Shown: positions 46,201-52,132 of the stretch, piece by piece | Position numbering within the stretch: the first letter of the stretch is position 1 | Layout: each line of letters starts with the position of its first letter | Assembly (NCBI GenBank): GCA_002403305.1 | Contig: DHHM01000016.1 | Span: 122,493-186,492 of the forward strand | Length of the DNA: 64,000 nucleotides | Direction: 5' to 3' | Source of the DNA: Bacteroidales bacterium UBA4772 | GTDB lineage: Bacteria; Bacteroidota; Bacteroidia; Bacteroidales; VadinHA17 | Program-made: the position numbers and the translations under genes | Notes under the pieces: model-generated | What the model was told of the DNA's origin: nothing | The model's input: only the letters and a program-made list of their open reading frames with translations | Database searches by the model: none

Positions 46201-46242
46201 GGCAACGTACAGCGAAGCATAAAGCTGGTACAGGGAAAATAA
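34273..46242 (+). CDS. Giant modular surface adhesin with T9SS C-terminal sorting domain (3,989 residues)
   Basis: A very large secreted protein, the biggest gene here. Order of parts: signal peptide (1-34), an N-terminal beta domain, an Ig/ASPM-like domain (about 212-317), a GEVED domain (about 323-467, with MAWIDWNGNGSFNDSGE), then a long Gly/Asn/Thr/Ser-rich array that looks like repetitive beta-helix. Modules opening with a GxWNxxxTW pattern start near 474, 809, 1693, 2596 and 3384; modules with a PVGTxxxYTP or PIGVxxxYTP core recur near 655, 1537 and 2438, giving a period of about 900 residues. PKD/Ig-like domains follow (about 3029-3300), then a compact domain with YKYFSSPFQ, and at the end a type 9 secretion tail (about 3910-3989, with MITLYNLSGMQVC and GVYVITYTTG). 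Export is by T9SS, so it would be anchored or released at the surface. It is single-frame throughout. Ligand unknown. Confidence 0.85.
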   Translation: MNKLSPCSKDLLRTLIFSAVLIILSGLDNTALGQTTLATWNFPNNPDNAICDGGIAANAAKTISTVGGTSAIDYSYSGASTNCAYATSWNSGSGSKYWYINIVTTGYYNITVSSAQRGHEQGSTRGPRDFRLEYNVGGGWVAVSGGSITVADNFTTGLLNNLALPAACDNQAALQLRWIMTSNTSIDGHTVSASGYNQIDNIEINGNPPGLSVTPTSLDFGFVASGSTSSNMTYTLSGAGLFPSAGNINVAAPSNFEVSLSSGSGFASSINVPFTSSTLAATTIYARFSPTNPGTNYSGNITNSGGGSAVKNVAVSGNSIVSYCTSSGNTTYQTSITYVNINTISNSSAKPSGYSDYTSLVTDVIKSSSYNLTVNLNTDGNYTVYAMAWIDWNGNGSFNDSGESYNLGTAVNTANGPTSLSPLSITVPAGAVTGTVRMRVSARYDAYPASCDTGFDGEVEDYTLNIAPPSLIYYSQNSDPALLSSWNTNRAGGGSSPASFTANNQTFVIQASNSMTAGSAWSVSGSNTKVEMEGGASLTANSAISLSAATTFQLDNGATYNHNVSSNTVWSGIEIIDPGSTVVYGFAGAQDISAQSYGNITVSGGGTKTMQGNISVAGTLSLSNGNLSLGSGAYDLTIGTGATITTSGSFNNTHMIVCDGSGSLIKLGTTASAFSVVYPVGTGTYYTPFEIAALTATVTGTGSISVRTVAGTAPGPPAAASTDLMKYWNISTTGISGISANIRLTYINPGEVGSGGDQTKYVPYLYSGGVWAQPSFYSAAGTNPMTVSGTSTLSGQWTAREEPVYGTYYSYQSGPWNSAGTWTKDPSGTLSVSPGVPSATDRAVILNGRTVSTTANGENVLSVQINDGGILDLGTYTTQNFTVIRGEGLVRLQTSIFPSGDWSNFVAEGGGTVEYYNTSNFTVSQLSYNNLIINLSSSAIVATLTGNMTLNGNLTITSGKLQINDGSSTGRNVTVAGNVDVSTSGSIGIGTGNANHRFTVNGDFTNEGVVRMTNQDAPSYTTTPSNGRSDLVFNNPNANQNLICNGQSDFYRIEIDKGIDKTYILNIDASNNTNFKLFGRSNLQSSPPSNDPPAIENPNALGLLAGTVRLGPNIVLPSLSGDAVYNIDLDAQLWLDGADVTFSAAASNSSIVVYGNLRVSNQATLNANGNQGIVMRDQSALIIESGVVTTDCIRTSYISGAHRGAFIMSGGILNIEGNTYNISGLNIYASFTLPYPDNVFKMTGGTINILSPTTITGGSGSNFSLILGSGSNNFYVTGGTINITVPTGRNAYINTTSPLWNLSFISTSATYRGQIQAYAGNSSPAIPAISARPLIIYNDLNVLDNAVFNANGSNVTIGHSFVIDPGAGYECGDNTTTFNGLAGQRFTNSGTVNNGTGLYNLTIADSSNTDIFSDNLIIRKDLIISNGSILNDVGHSISVAGNITNSGSHTSQASGAIILNGTVAQTLGGSGSGVFGNLTINKTAGTTIFTANQSVIGNLRLANGLIDAGTLNISLGSSSNIYDAITGTTANFSATKMIRLAGNSSDGGVTKTYGSIGAFLFPVGTASDYTPATIQFTAAPTEWGSVTVRPVAQAHPLLTSALALTYYWSVTSSGFSGVSAGSVSHTYQYVTSDITGTESNYIPGSYRPYAWTPVIDNSKVVDATNTILFGPVDYIDGDYTAGETAAFMSIKVFYSRQTGDWNDPATWSSTGVGGATDGDIPGAGNPVVIGDNTNNHTVTVPVGYNNITVGGLEISQGSTLDLQTTTGHNFGAIPDTRVTGTGRLRISSSGATATFPGGDFGNFLSGGGGIVEYYSTATMGATTFTLPATYLSGAATINLTAYNNLVTAPAAGKNIVLPNINLAVHDDFTLSGSGISQLNVLASTRVVTIDSNLVIGSGTLRYMNGNNTAQSLIVSGNVVINDGAVFDVNTSGSATNLLTIYGDLTNNGTFDMYKAATQVCNVTFAGNINKEINGAGAITDFNIIEVNKGNSRNTVLEVKSSVLTINTNLSTALLLTNGTFRLTSPIILNLTDAGSFTIPMTGALSANGGTINIGGASATNATDLFLDGRLEVLAGAVNIGTAGNNLNNDIEYSSGGTPEILVSGGTLYVNGQIRRVTTINTGSLSYTQSNDASVVTVAGRNPDNARAIFEILNSGSKFNMSGGTLNITGSFNNADYFDFYLVPDSSTVTGGNILFGSSVTPVNTVFSMATSTELYNLAIDDTSGSKTLDLKIYPLILNNLTINGNTVFRAKGLNVTIGGSLTNGNNTSGTGVSTGGYQPGNINQVTTFNGAGLCAITGTGSNLTNFANLTIDSDGTLLLSSNSNIRISSGLIISSGYLDDGGNNIFLMGNLINTAAHASSIAGGGIRLEGSQPQVISGNGEGIFGNITINNTTGISIVDRTIINGLLTFTGGAIYLDDYSLVLGTNASIGGVTDQTRMIILNGVISDAGVTKIFPSGASAFTFPIGVAGKYTPVSYNFTTNTNIGASITVEPVNYSHPLMDLPAGDELDYYWNVLSEGFVDAYTVDHGYSYDAGDVNGVEAEYVTGRFTAGNWSPVGGIDESSVNPVTHTITLLSRGYVDGEYTAGKSINFSNTFTMYSIKSGNWYGDNTWSVTDGGPPCGFDPNGNIVVIKPGHVVTLNNNSAYAYSVALNGALDAGITYYHNLGHVSGNGILKMTSTSQGIFVFPGGDFSGFVYTTGSTVEFFGDNQASLPAKPGNIYKPYQNVILSGSGKKTMPSEDLKILGNLIIRDASTLLSNELYNKKLIISGNWIDNNTSATGGFLPGKGGAYFYGTSPQIISITNGATTEAFYDLEINNVTGLTLSGAGNVNVSDKLILTRGIISTSVVNLLSISNTSEKAVENGGDDSFVSGPLQKRILAGRGFNFPIGDALGGAGGLRYGELILTGASVTGYYQAQYYNHNPLDDGYDPDNVTAPIDVVSSSEYWRVNGPALSTANITLRWDDQSGIIPVDASTRAKLRVVEWNPSWINRGNGKISGNAQEGTIRTSPEVSLSGDHRFSLGVESLPTATITSGAAGICDDGSTTSISINLTGTAPWTIKYKINGAYETTISNIGTSPYTLVVSNSIPTLASGGPGLYSFSISYIKDATGTTGIRDFTTTGDITLYASPTPAISGLSTTPANSLETYSTMAVAGDTYLWSVTGGVIQSGQGTNSIAVLWGSGPAGSITLTETVTIGGCSKITPPYNVTITDIPNPLVTGNTSVCLGSAETYSTPLVGSHTYAWVVTRGTFTIGATNNIINVTWTSTGAGAVSVTETGASPVVNTLPVTVNPVPPDNNAVSDPTTCANVPVNIIISAAPAGISYQLRLNSDNSPVGSPVSSMAGGDVSIPVTPAATTTYNIWASNEYSCGVMLTDLAVVTVVNEQIWTGAAGTDWNVAGNWSCNIVPTQTLSVQIPDVANKPVLSNGANGGVSNIVIDNGASLTITGNTITISGDITSNGGLDASAGTIEMNGSVAQQIGAGVFSGNTIQGLIIDNSAGVTLQGPLTVTGVVSVQNGTLSSGGNLTLASTAAGTALINGSGAGTVAGNVTMQRYLDPGFGYKYFSSPFQASTVSEFGDDMDLTYSFPLLYRFDENSAYSGWIGYATGTNILNPIEGYAVNFGELTDPKTVDVTGIVNNGSYSVNLYNHNNEFTTGFNLVGNPYPSPVDWDGPGWTKTNIDNALYFFRASTTDQYGGTYSSYVNGISSDGFASNIIPSMQGFFVHVSDLTYPVTGTLGVSNSSRINNLTNPFLKSARVNNYRFLVRATASFTDDQTSTDPLVICFDNNAEKEFDGAYDALKLFNTDMMVTNFYSVLPSQKKLSINALPDQTDTILSIPLGLTVYRDGEVKFSFRDVENLPVGENIYFRDAVTGASVNLIGTSDYRVELKQGEYHGRFSLAFVKNTTSVPDPVAADDLFQAWMSEGMVKVRIGHVEGDRGMITLYNLSGMQVCSETVYEPGEYHLNIRLMQGVYVITYTTGNVQRSIKLVQGK

Positions 46243-46323
46243 AAGAGAACTCGCATGAGCAATATTTTACATAAGAAACTGGGGATCAAAATTAATGCAA
46301 GTGATGTCAGGCGGTTGATAAAT

Positions 46324-46842
46324 ATGGATATGCCAGGTGTAGTAAGGAAGGCAGTCATTGCAGCTAGCCTGCTTCTGGTGTTCGGATTTTTCACGGAAGT
46401 CATTGCTCAGCCGCTGCCGCCACGGCCGGTGATCATCACGGTGAATAGCTCCCAGCCACTGGCATTCGGAGCCTTCACTCCCGGTGCTGCCGGAGGTGCG
46501 GTCACAGTAACACCCGACGGAGGCACACGATGCTCATCAGGTACGATTATTCTCCTCAACATGGGTATGATATATACTCCTGCCATGTTCTACGTGACGG
46601 CCAACCCCGGGACAGTCATCTCACTGCTCTCCGGGCCTCCATCGACCATCACCGGGAGCAACGGAGGCACGCTTACATTGCAGCCCGACGGCACATGGCC
46701 TGCTTCACCATTTGTTACCACGGTACCATATCAGCAGCAGACAACAGTGCTGGTGGGTGGGACGCTCACCGTCGGGACCATCGCCGCTAATCCCCCGGGC
46801 AGCTACAGCGGGACAATAGATGTAACCTTTGTCCAGGAATGA
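46324..46842 (+). CDS. DUF4402-type subunit C (candidate tip subunit)
   Basis: Third member of the pilin-like family (172 residues from this start), with a core (QPLAFGAFTPGAAGGAVTVT, AMFYVTANPGTVISLL) and the closing GSYSGTIDVTFVQE strand. It differs from A and B: after the signal peptide (ending EVIAQ) only about 16 residues precede the LAFG motif, so the N-terminal extension that could act as a donor strand is nearly absent, as in pilus tip adhesins. The start at 46324 was preferred because it gives a normal-length signal peptide; an upstream in-frame ATG at 46255 would give an unusually long N-region. It lies 81 bases after the giant gene and 81 bases before the usher-like gene, all same strand. 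Confidence 0.72.
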   Translation: MDMPGVVRKAVIAASLLLVFGFFTEVIAQPLPPRPVIITVNSSQPLAFGAFTPGAAGGAVTVTPDGGTRCSSGTIILLNMGMIYTPAMFYVTANPGTVISLLSGPPSTITGSNGGTLTLQPDGTWPASPFVTTVPYQQQTTVLVGGTLTVGTIAANPPGSYSGTIDVTFVQE

Positions 46843-46923
46843 ATCACTGATGACCTCCCGCGAAACGGATATGTAATTATGACAGAAAGCAAGGCATATA
46901 CCACGTTAATAAACAAAGGTGGT

Positions 46924-49900
46924 ATGCCTGTGCTTAATTTACGGACTGCTATTGCAATGATGGTCCTGCTGCTTGTGTCAGTGACGGTGCCCGTTACCGC
47001 CCAGGAAGAGCCGCAGTATGATGAGTTTCCTGTTTACGTCAGGGTGCCTTACATAGGCATCTCAGAAATCGATGCCGTCATTAAGGGAGAGGAGGTCTGG
47101 CTGTCACTCTCCGGTCTCTTTGATTTTCTGAAGATAAAAAATGTGATCTCTGACGACCTTGAGAACGTCAGCGGTTTCTTTATCAAACCTGATGAGACAT
47201 ACTCCGTCGACAGGGTCAGCAACAGCATCGTCTATGGGGGCAGGACCTTCCAGCTTGCAGAGGGAGACATCATACGGTCAGAGACAAACCTATATCTCCG
47301 GTCAGACCGATACGGTCAGGTATTCGGCCTTGACTGCAACTTCAGCTTCAGGGACCTTACAGTCACCGTCGATACAAAGCTTGAGCTGCCTGCCATACGT
47401 GAGATGAGGCAGGAGGAGATGAGAAGGAACATCACCCGCCTCAGAGGGGAGGTCAGGGTTGACACTACCATCGGCAGAAGCTATCCCGGATTCAGGTTCG
47501 GCATGGCCGACTGGTCCGTTTATGCCAGTGAGCAGCCCGGCGGCAGGTCCGAGGGAAGGTTCAATCTGGCGCTTGGCTCTGTCATCGCAGGGGGCGAGGC
47601 AACCGCTTCACTGACATATTATACGGCTACGGAGTTCAGCGAAAAACAGCAGTACTACATGTGGCGGCACGTAAACAACGACCGCACATGGCTGCGGCAG
47701 ATAATGGCAGGAAAGATAACCACCCAGGCCACCTCCTCAATCTACAATCCGGTAGTGGGGGTGCAGTTTACCAACAGGCCCACCACCTTCAGGCGTTCGT
47801 TCGGAACATACACCCTGACTGACCGCACTGATCCGGGCTGGACTGTGGAGCTTTATGTGAACAATGTTCTTGTCGACTATGTAAAGGCCGATGCCTCCGG
47901 ATTCTTCACCTTTGAGGTGCCACTGGTCTACGGCAATACCATGGTCAAACTTAAATTCTACGGTCCCTGGGGTGAGGAGAGGACACGGGAACAGAACATC
48001 AGCATACCCTATAATTTCCTGCCACAGAAGGAACTCGAATATACTGTGAGTGCAGGGATGGTTGAAGATTCGGCATGGAGCCGTTTTTCCAGGACGACAG
48101 TACGTTACGGAGCCACCAGGTTCCTGACCCTGGGAGGGGGATTTGAGTATCTCTCTTCCGTTACCGGCGGTCCCCTGATGCCGTTCGCTGATGCCTCCGT
48201 GAGGGTTACCAGCAACCTTCTGCTGTCGGGTGAATACACCCACGGGGTACGCGCCAGGGGGACACTGGCCTATCGGCTTCCTTCAAACATCCGCCTTGAC
48301 CTTGCCTATACGCGTTATGACAGGAATCAGACAGCCATTTCATACAACTATCTGGAAGAAAGAAAAGCCTCATTGTCTCTTCCTCTGAAGATTAAGAAAA
48401 AGACACTCTATTCAAGGCTCTCCTGGTATCAGATCGTCTTTCCCGGTTCAAAATATGCCACGGCTGAATGGCTGATGGCTACCTCATTCTCGCGTGTCAG
48501 TGCCAATATGACCACCTACGGGGTCTTTTCGGAATTCTTTGATCCGAACATCTACAGCAACCTCAGCCTGGGATTCCGTCTCCCGGGAAATTTCGTCATC
48601 ATGCCGCAGCTTCAGTACAACTATACCGGGAAGGAATTCCTTTCAACCCGTGTAAGCATGGAGAAGCGGGTCTTCGAAAAGGGATACCTGAACGGATCGT
48701 ATGAGTACAATTTCCGGAATAAGATCCACATTGCGGAGCTGGGTATCAGGTACGACTTTTCATTTGCGCAGGCGGGCATCTCTGCCCGTCAGGCCAATTC
48801 AAACACCACACTGGTACAGTATGCACGAGGCAGCCTGATAAATGACCGCCAGACCTCATACCTGAAGGCAGACAACCGTACCAATGTTGGCAGGGGCGGC
48901 ATCTCCGTCATTGCGTTTCTTGACCTGAATGCCAACGGCAGGCGCGATGCCGGAGAACCGAAAGCAGCAGGCATCAACCTCCGGTCAAACAGCGGCAGGA
49001 TAGAGCGAAGCGAGAAAGACACCGTTATTCACATTCTTGGAATGGAGCCATATGTCAGGCATTTTATTGAGGTGGACGAGGGTAACTTCGACAACATATC
49101 GTGGCGGATACCCAATAAGTCAATAGCGGTGGTTGTGGATGCCAATATGCTCAAGCTGATTGAGATACCTGTCAACGTCTCCGGTGAAGCCTCGGGCACC
49201 GTGACTGTCGTGGAGGATAGCCGCATTGCCGGGCTGAGCCGCATAATCGTAAATTTCACCGACAGTAATGGTACCCTGAAGGCTAAAACCATAACGGAGG
49301 AGGACGGATATTTCAGCTACTTCGGCCTGGAGCCGGGAGCCTATACGGTGCGTGTTGACACAGGACAGCTGAGAAGGCTGGGAATGACCTCCGTACCCGA
49401 TTCACTGCTCTTCAGTATAATGACCAACCTGGAGGGCGACTATATCGAAGGACTTGACTTTACGCTCAGGAAGAAGGCTCCTGTGGTTGATACGGTGGCA
49501 GTTCCCGAACCTGTTATGGTTGCCGACACTGTCGCCGTTCCTGCCACTAAACTGTTGCCTGGCACCGACAGTGTTCCCGCCGCAGTGGCTGACACGGCTG
49601 TTGCTCTTATACCGACGCCGGAGAGGGTGGTAACCACTGACACATCATTCCTGGTGATACACGAGGTAACCCGCGAGCTGGTGACGATAACCGAAGACTA
49701 CTATGCCGTTCAGTTCGGGGCCTTCCGCAACAGGCTCTATGCCGAGATCATGAAACAGAAGGTGGAGGGCGCCCTTGACAAGAACGTGGAGCTCTTTGAG
49801 GAGGATGGCTTCTGGAAGGTACGCATAACAGGCTTTGACGACCGCGAGGATCTTGAAAAGTATATTCCTGTAATACACGGACAGGGTATTACGGAAATCT

Positions 49901-50649
49901 GGGTTATCAGCAACAAGGCGGTGAAGGGAGAATGGATTACCACAGGCAGGGAGGACTCTCTTGCCGTGGTGAGAGAGACTGTCACCGAAAAACCGGCCAT
50001 TCCAATGGTCATCTCGGGTAATACCCTGCAGCTTGGCGCCTTTGAAACGGCTGAAGAGACGGAGCCAATAAGCAACAGGCTGCTTGCTGCGGCGGAGAAG
50101 CTGGTAACGGTAAGACAGGATGAGGGCCTCTGGAAGGTGCAGATCAGTGGTTTTGAAGATACTACTGATATTCGCGAATTCATACCTCTGCTGCAGGAGC
50201 GGGGCTTCACTGACATATTGGTGCTTCACCAGACGGAAGAGGGGTTGGTGCCGGTGGTCCCGGTCGTGATTCCTGAGGCGGCTGAGGCTCCGGCAGAGCC
50301 CGGCATGAAAGAGATACCGGTACCGCAGGTGTTACCCGAACCGGCAGAGGCAGCACCGGAACAGCCTGTTTTTGAGGAAGAGATCGTGCCTCCGCCGCCT
50401 ACGGCACCCCTGCCGAGATTCCTGTTGCATGCAGGCAACTATCGTAAGCTGTCTGACGCCGAGAGAGCAAAGAAGAAGATTGAAAGAAGGCTGAACCTGC
50501 CGGTGGAGATAATAGAGGACTGGGACAGCTACAGGGTGGTGGTGACCGGCTTCTTCACCAGGGAGGAGACCTATCCTTACTACCCGGAGCTTGCAGGTCT
50601 TGGATTCTCCGATATCTTTGTCTACGAGAAACCTTTGATCGACAGATAA
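46924..50649 (+). CDS. Usher-like outer-membrane protein with three C-terminal SPOR repeats
   Basis: A 1,241-residue outer-membrane protein. A signal peptide (ending PVTAQ) is followed by an N-terminal periplasmic domain (about 30-140), a beta barrel with a plug-like middle domain (about 306-356; GWTVELYVNNVLVDYVKADASG), the usher-like junction LEYTVSAGM, many barrel strands up to about 650, an SdrB-type beta domain (about 660-850; FLDLNANGRRDAGEP) and a Pro/Ala/Val linker. Three SPOR domains follow (about 925-993, 1034-1100 and 1166-1235), e.g. YYAVQFGAF and TLQLGAF. SPOR domains bind denuded peptidoglycan. The parts before the linker resemble fimbrial ushers; fusion to SPOR repeats would tether the pore to the cell wall. 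The start at 46924 was chosen for its AAAGGTGGT sequence and normal signal peptide; an upstream ATG at 46879 is possible. It closes the fibre locus; nfo follows 15 bases later. Confidence 0.75.
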   Translation: MPVLNLRTAIAMMVLLLVSVTVPVTAQEEPQYDEFPVYVRVPYIGISEIDAVIKGEEVWLSLSGLFDFLKIKNVISDDLENVSGFFIKPDETYSVDRVSNSIVYGGRTFQLAEGDIIRSETNLYLRSDRYGQVFGLDCNFSFRDLTVTVDTKLELPAIREMRQEEMRRNITRLRGEVRVDTTIGRSYPGFRFGMADWSVYASEQPGGRSEGRFNLALGSVIAGGEATASLTYYTATEFSEKQQYYMWRHVNNDRTWLRQIMAGKITTQATSSIYNPVVGVQFTNRPTTFRRSFGTYTLTDRTDPGWTVELYVNNVLVDYVKADASGFFTFEVPLVYGNTMVKLKFYGPWGEERTREQNISIPYNFLPQKELEYTVSAGMVEDSAWSRFSRTTVRYGATRFLTLGGGFEYLSSVTGGPLMPFADASVRVTSNLLLSGEYTHGVRARGTLAYRLPSNIRLDLAYTRYDRNQTAISYNYLEERKASLSLPLKIKKKTLYSRLSWYQIVFPGSKYATAEWLMATSFSRVSANMTTYGVFSEFFDPNIYSNLSLGFRLPGNFVIMPQLQYNYTGKEFLSTRVSMEKRVFEKGYLNGSYEYNFRNKIHIAELGIRYDFSFAQAGISARQANSNTTLVQYARGSLINDRQTSYLKADNRTNVGRGGISVIAFLDLNANGRRDAGEPKAAGINLRSNSGRIERSEKDTVIHILGMEPYVRHFIEVDEGNFDNISWRIPNKSIAVVVDANMLKLIEIPVNVSGEASGTVTVVEDSRIAGLSRIIVNFTDSNGTLKAKTITEEDGYFSYFGLEPGAYTVRVDTGQLRRLGMTSVPDSLLFSIMTNLEGDYIEGLDFTLRKKAPVVDTVAVPEPVMVADTVAVPATKLLPGTDSVPAAVADTAVALIPTPERVVTTDTSFLVIHEVTRELVTITEDYYAVQFGAFRNRLYAEIMKQKVEGALDKNVELFEEDGFWKVRITGFDDREDLEKYIPVIHGQGITEIWVISNKAVKGEWITTGREDSLAVVRETVTEKPAIPMVISGNTLQLGAFETAEETEPISNRLLAAAEKLVTVRQDEGLWKVQISGFEDTTDIREFIPLLQERGFTDILVLHQTEEGLVPVVPVVIPEAAEAPAEPGMKEIPVPQVLPEPAEAAPEQPVFEEEIVPPPPTAPLPRFLLHAGNYRKLSDAERAKKKIERRLNLPVEIIEDWDSYRVVVTGFFTREETYPYYPELAGLGFSDIFVYEKPLIDR

Positions 50650-50664
50650 CAAACATCAGGAGAG

Positions 50665-51507
50665 ATGAAATATGCAGGTGCCCATGTAAGCGCAGCGGGA
50701 GGGGTTGAGAACGCCCCCCTGAATGCCCATGAGATAGGAGCGAAGGCCTTTGCCTTCTTTACCAGGAACCAGCGACAGTGGGTCGCACCCCCGCTGACGC
50801 AGAAGAGCATCGAAGCCTTCCGCAATAACTGTGAGAAATATGATTTTAAGCCTCACCAGATACTGCCGCACGACAGCTACCTTATCAATCTCGGCAATCC
50901 CGATCCGGAAGGCCTGGGCCGCTCACGGTATGCCTTCAACGATGAGATGAAGAGATGTGAACAGCTGGGCCTTGACAGGCTCAATTTCCATCCCGGAAGC
51001 CATCTTGGCAGGATGACGGAGGAGGAGTGCCTCAACCTGATAGCTGAGTCGGTCAACATAGCCCTTTCAAAAAGCAACGGCGTGATTGCGGTCATAGAGA
51101 ACACTGCAGGACAGGGCACCAACCTCGGATACCGGTTTGAACATCTCCGGCATATTATTGACAGGGTGGAAGACAAGAGCAGGGTGGGGGTCTGCATTGA
51201 CACCTGCCATTCATTCACGGCAGGATATGATATCTCTGATGCCGAAGGATTCAAAAAGGTGTTTGATGAGTTTGACCGCATCGTGGGTTTTAAATACCTG
51301 TGCGGCATGCACCTCAACGATTCAAAGAAGGCGTTTGGTACGCGCGTCGACCGTCACGACAGCCTTCACAGGGGAGAGCTGGGCGATGAGGTCTTCTCAC
51401 TGATAATGAATGACCCGCGCTTCGACGGAATTCCGCTCATCCTGGAGACCCCCGACGAGTCGCTGTGGGCGGAGGAGATAAAGTTTCTCTACTCACTTCA
51501 GAAATAA
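50665..51507 (+). CDS. nfo: Endonuclease IV (AP endonuclease)
   Basis: Zinc-dependent enzyme cutting at abasic sites in base-excision repair. The 280-residue protein has the conserved ligands of the family: GAHVSAAGG, FHPGSHLG, VIENTAGQG, CIDTCHSFTAGYD, HLNDSKKAFGTRVDRHDSLHRGE and LETPDES. The length matches E. coli Nfo. It starts 15 bases after the usher-like gene with a purine-rich AGGAGAG just before the ATG, so it may be read with the fibre operon even though its role is DNA repair. A GC-rich hairpin lies about 45-80 bases downstream. Confidence 0.95.
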   Translation: MKYAGAHVSAAGGVENAPLNAHEIGAKAFAFFTRNQRQWVAPPLTQKSIEAFRNNCEKYDFKPHQILPHDSYLINLGNPDPEGLGRSRYAFNDEMKRCEQLGLDRLNFHPGSHLGRMTEEECLNLIAESVNIALSKSNGVIAVIENTAGQGTNLGYRFEHLRHIIDRVEDKSRVGVCIDTCHSFTAGYDISDAEGFKKVFDEFDRIVGFKYLCGMHLNDSKKAFGTRVDRHDSLHRGELGDEVFSLIMNDPRFDGIPLILETPDESLWAEEIKFLYSLQK

Positions 51508-51550
51508 TAACACCGGGTCGGAAAAACACGTGGTTGTTGCTTTTCACCAG

Positions 51551-51590
51551 GTATGTCCCGGGTTTGAATAAGCCCCGGGCCTGACCATAC
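51551..51590 (+). terminator. Possible terminator hairpin after nfo
   Basis: CCCGGG (51557-51562) pairs with CCCGGG (51574-51579), and the outer GTATG (51551-51555) pairs with CATAC (51586-51590). The stem is GC-rich but no T-run follows, so termination is uncertain; it might act in either direction. Confidence 0.35.
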
Positions 51591-51645
51591 GCCAGGTTAC
51601 TGTTTATTGCCGGACATATGCTGATCGTAAAGAGGTGTAAGGCTG

Positions 51646-52050
51646 CTATTTATTTTTGACCTTTCCTCTTGAGATCTCGATGCCGGCCGGAAAAAGGACA
51701 TCGCCGGCCTCCTCGGCAGTGATGAATATCTCACTGAATTCAAAGGCGGTCAGCGAGCTCAGTGAAGTTGTCCTGGCGTTCTTTACGTCAAGCTGCCCCA
51801 GGTTTTTGACTTCACCGTCTGTTGTGACTACCCAGACCACATAGGTGGTTTTCCCGGGGGCAATCCTGCCCGCTTCCGCCAGGTTCCTGGCCGTGACCGT
51901 CACCTCGTAATTGTCGTGCTTATCCTGCTTCACGGAGGCAGAGATATCTGCCGCAGGAGCGACGGCCGATACAGGGAAGCTCACCGATGATGAACACGAT
52001 GCTGACAGCATCATGATCACTGCAACTGAAACCAATTGAAAGAACTTCAT
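51646..52050 (-). CDS. Small hypothetical lipoprotein
   Basis: Not recognised as a known family. The 134-residue product has a lipoprotein signal (lipobox LSASC at residue 19), then a Ser/Ala-rich linker and a beta-rich C-terminal domain with TYVVWVVTTDGEVKNLGQLD and FEFSEIFITAEEAG, a pattern faintly like the extracytoplasmic domain of anti-sigma RskA proteins, although no DNA-sensing or membrane domain is present. It is a probable periplasmic or surface lipoprotein. The next gene on the same strand, the baeRF-type gene, is upstream by 82 bp. The start is the first ATG giving a proper signal. Confidence 0.6.
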   Translation of the reverse strand: MKFFQLVSVAVIMMLSASCSSSVSFPVSAVAPAADISASVKQDKHDNYEVTVTARNLAEAGRIAPGKTTYVVWVVTTDGEVKNLGQLDVKNARTTSLSSLTAFEFSEIFITAEEAGDVLFPAGIEISRGKVKNK

Positions 52051-52132
52051 TTTTTAATTAATTAGATTGTTGATAAAAATATTCTTTACTGACAAATCTG
52101 GTCGTGTTAAAAAACTTCCCGGGTTATCCAAG

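Noticed and set aside
34273..46242. CRISPR-like or phase-variable DNA repeats inside the giant gene
   Set aside because: Repeats are at the protein level, long and diverged; no short identical spaced DNA units were found.
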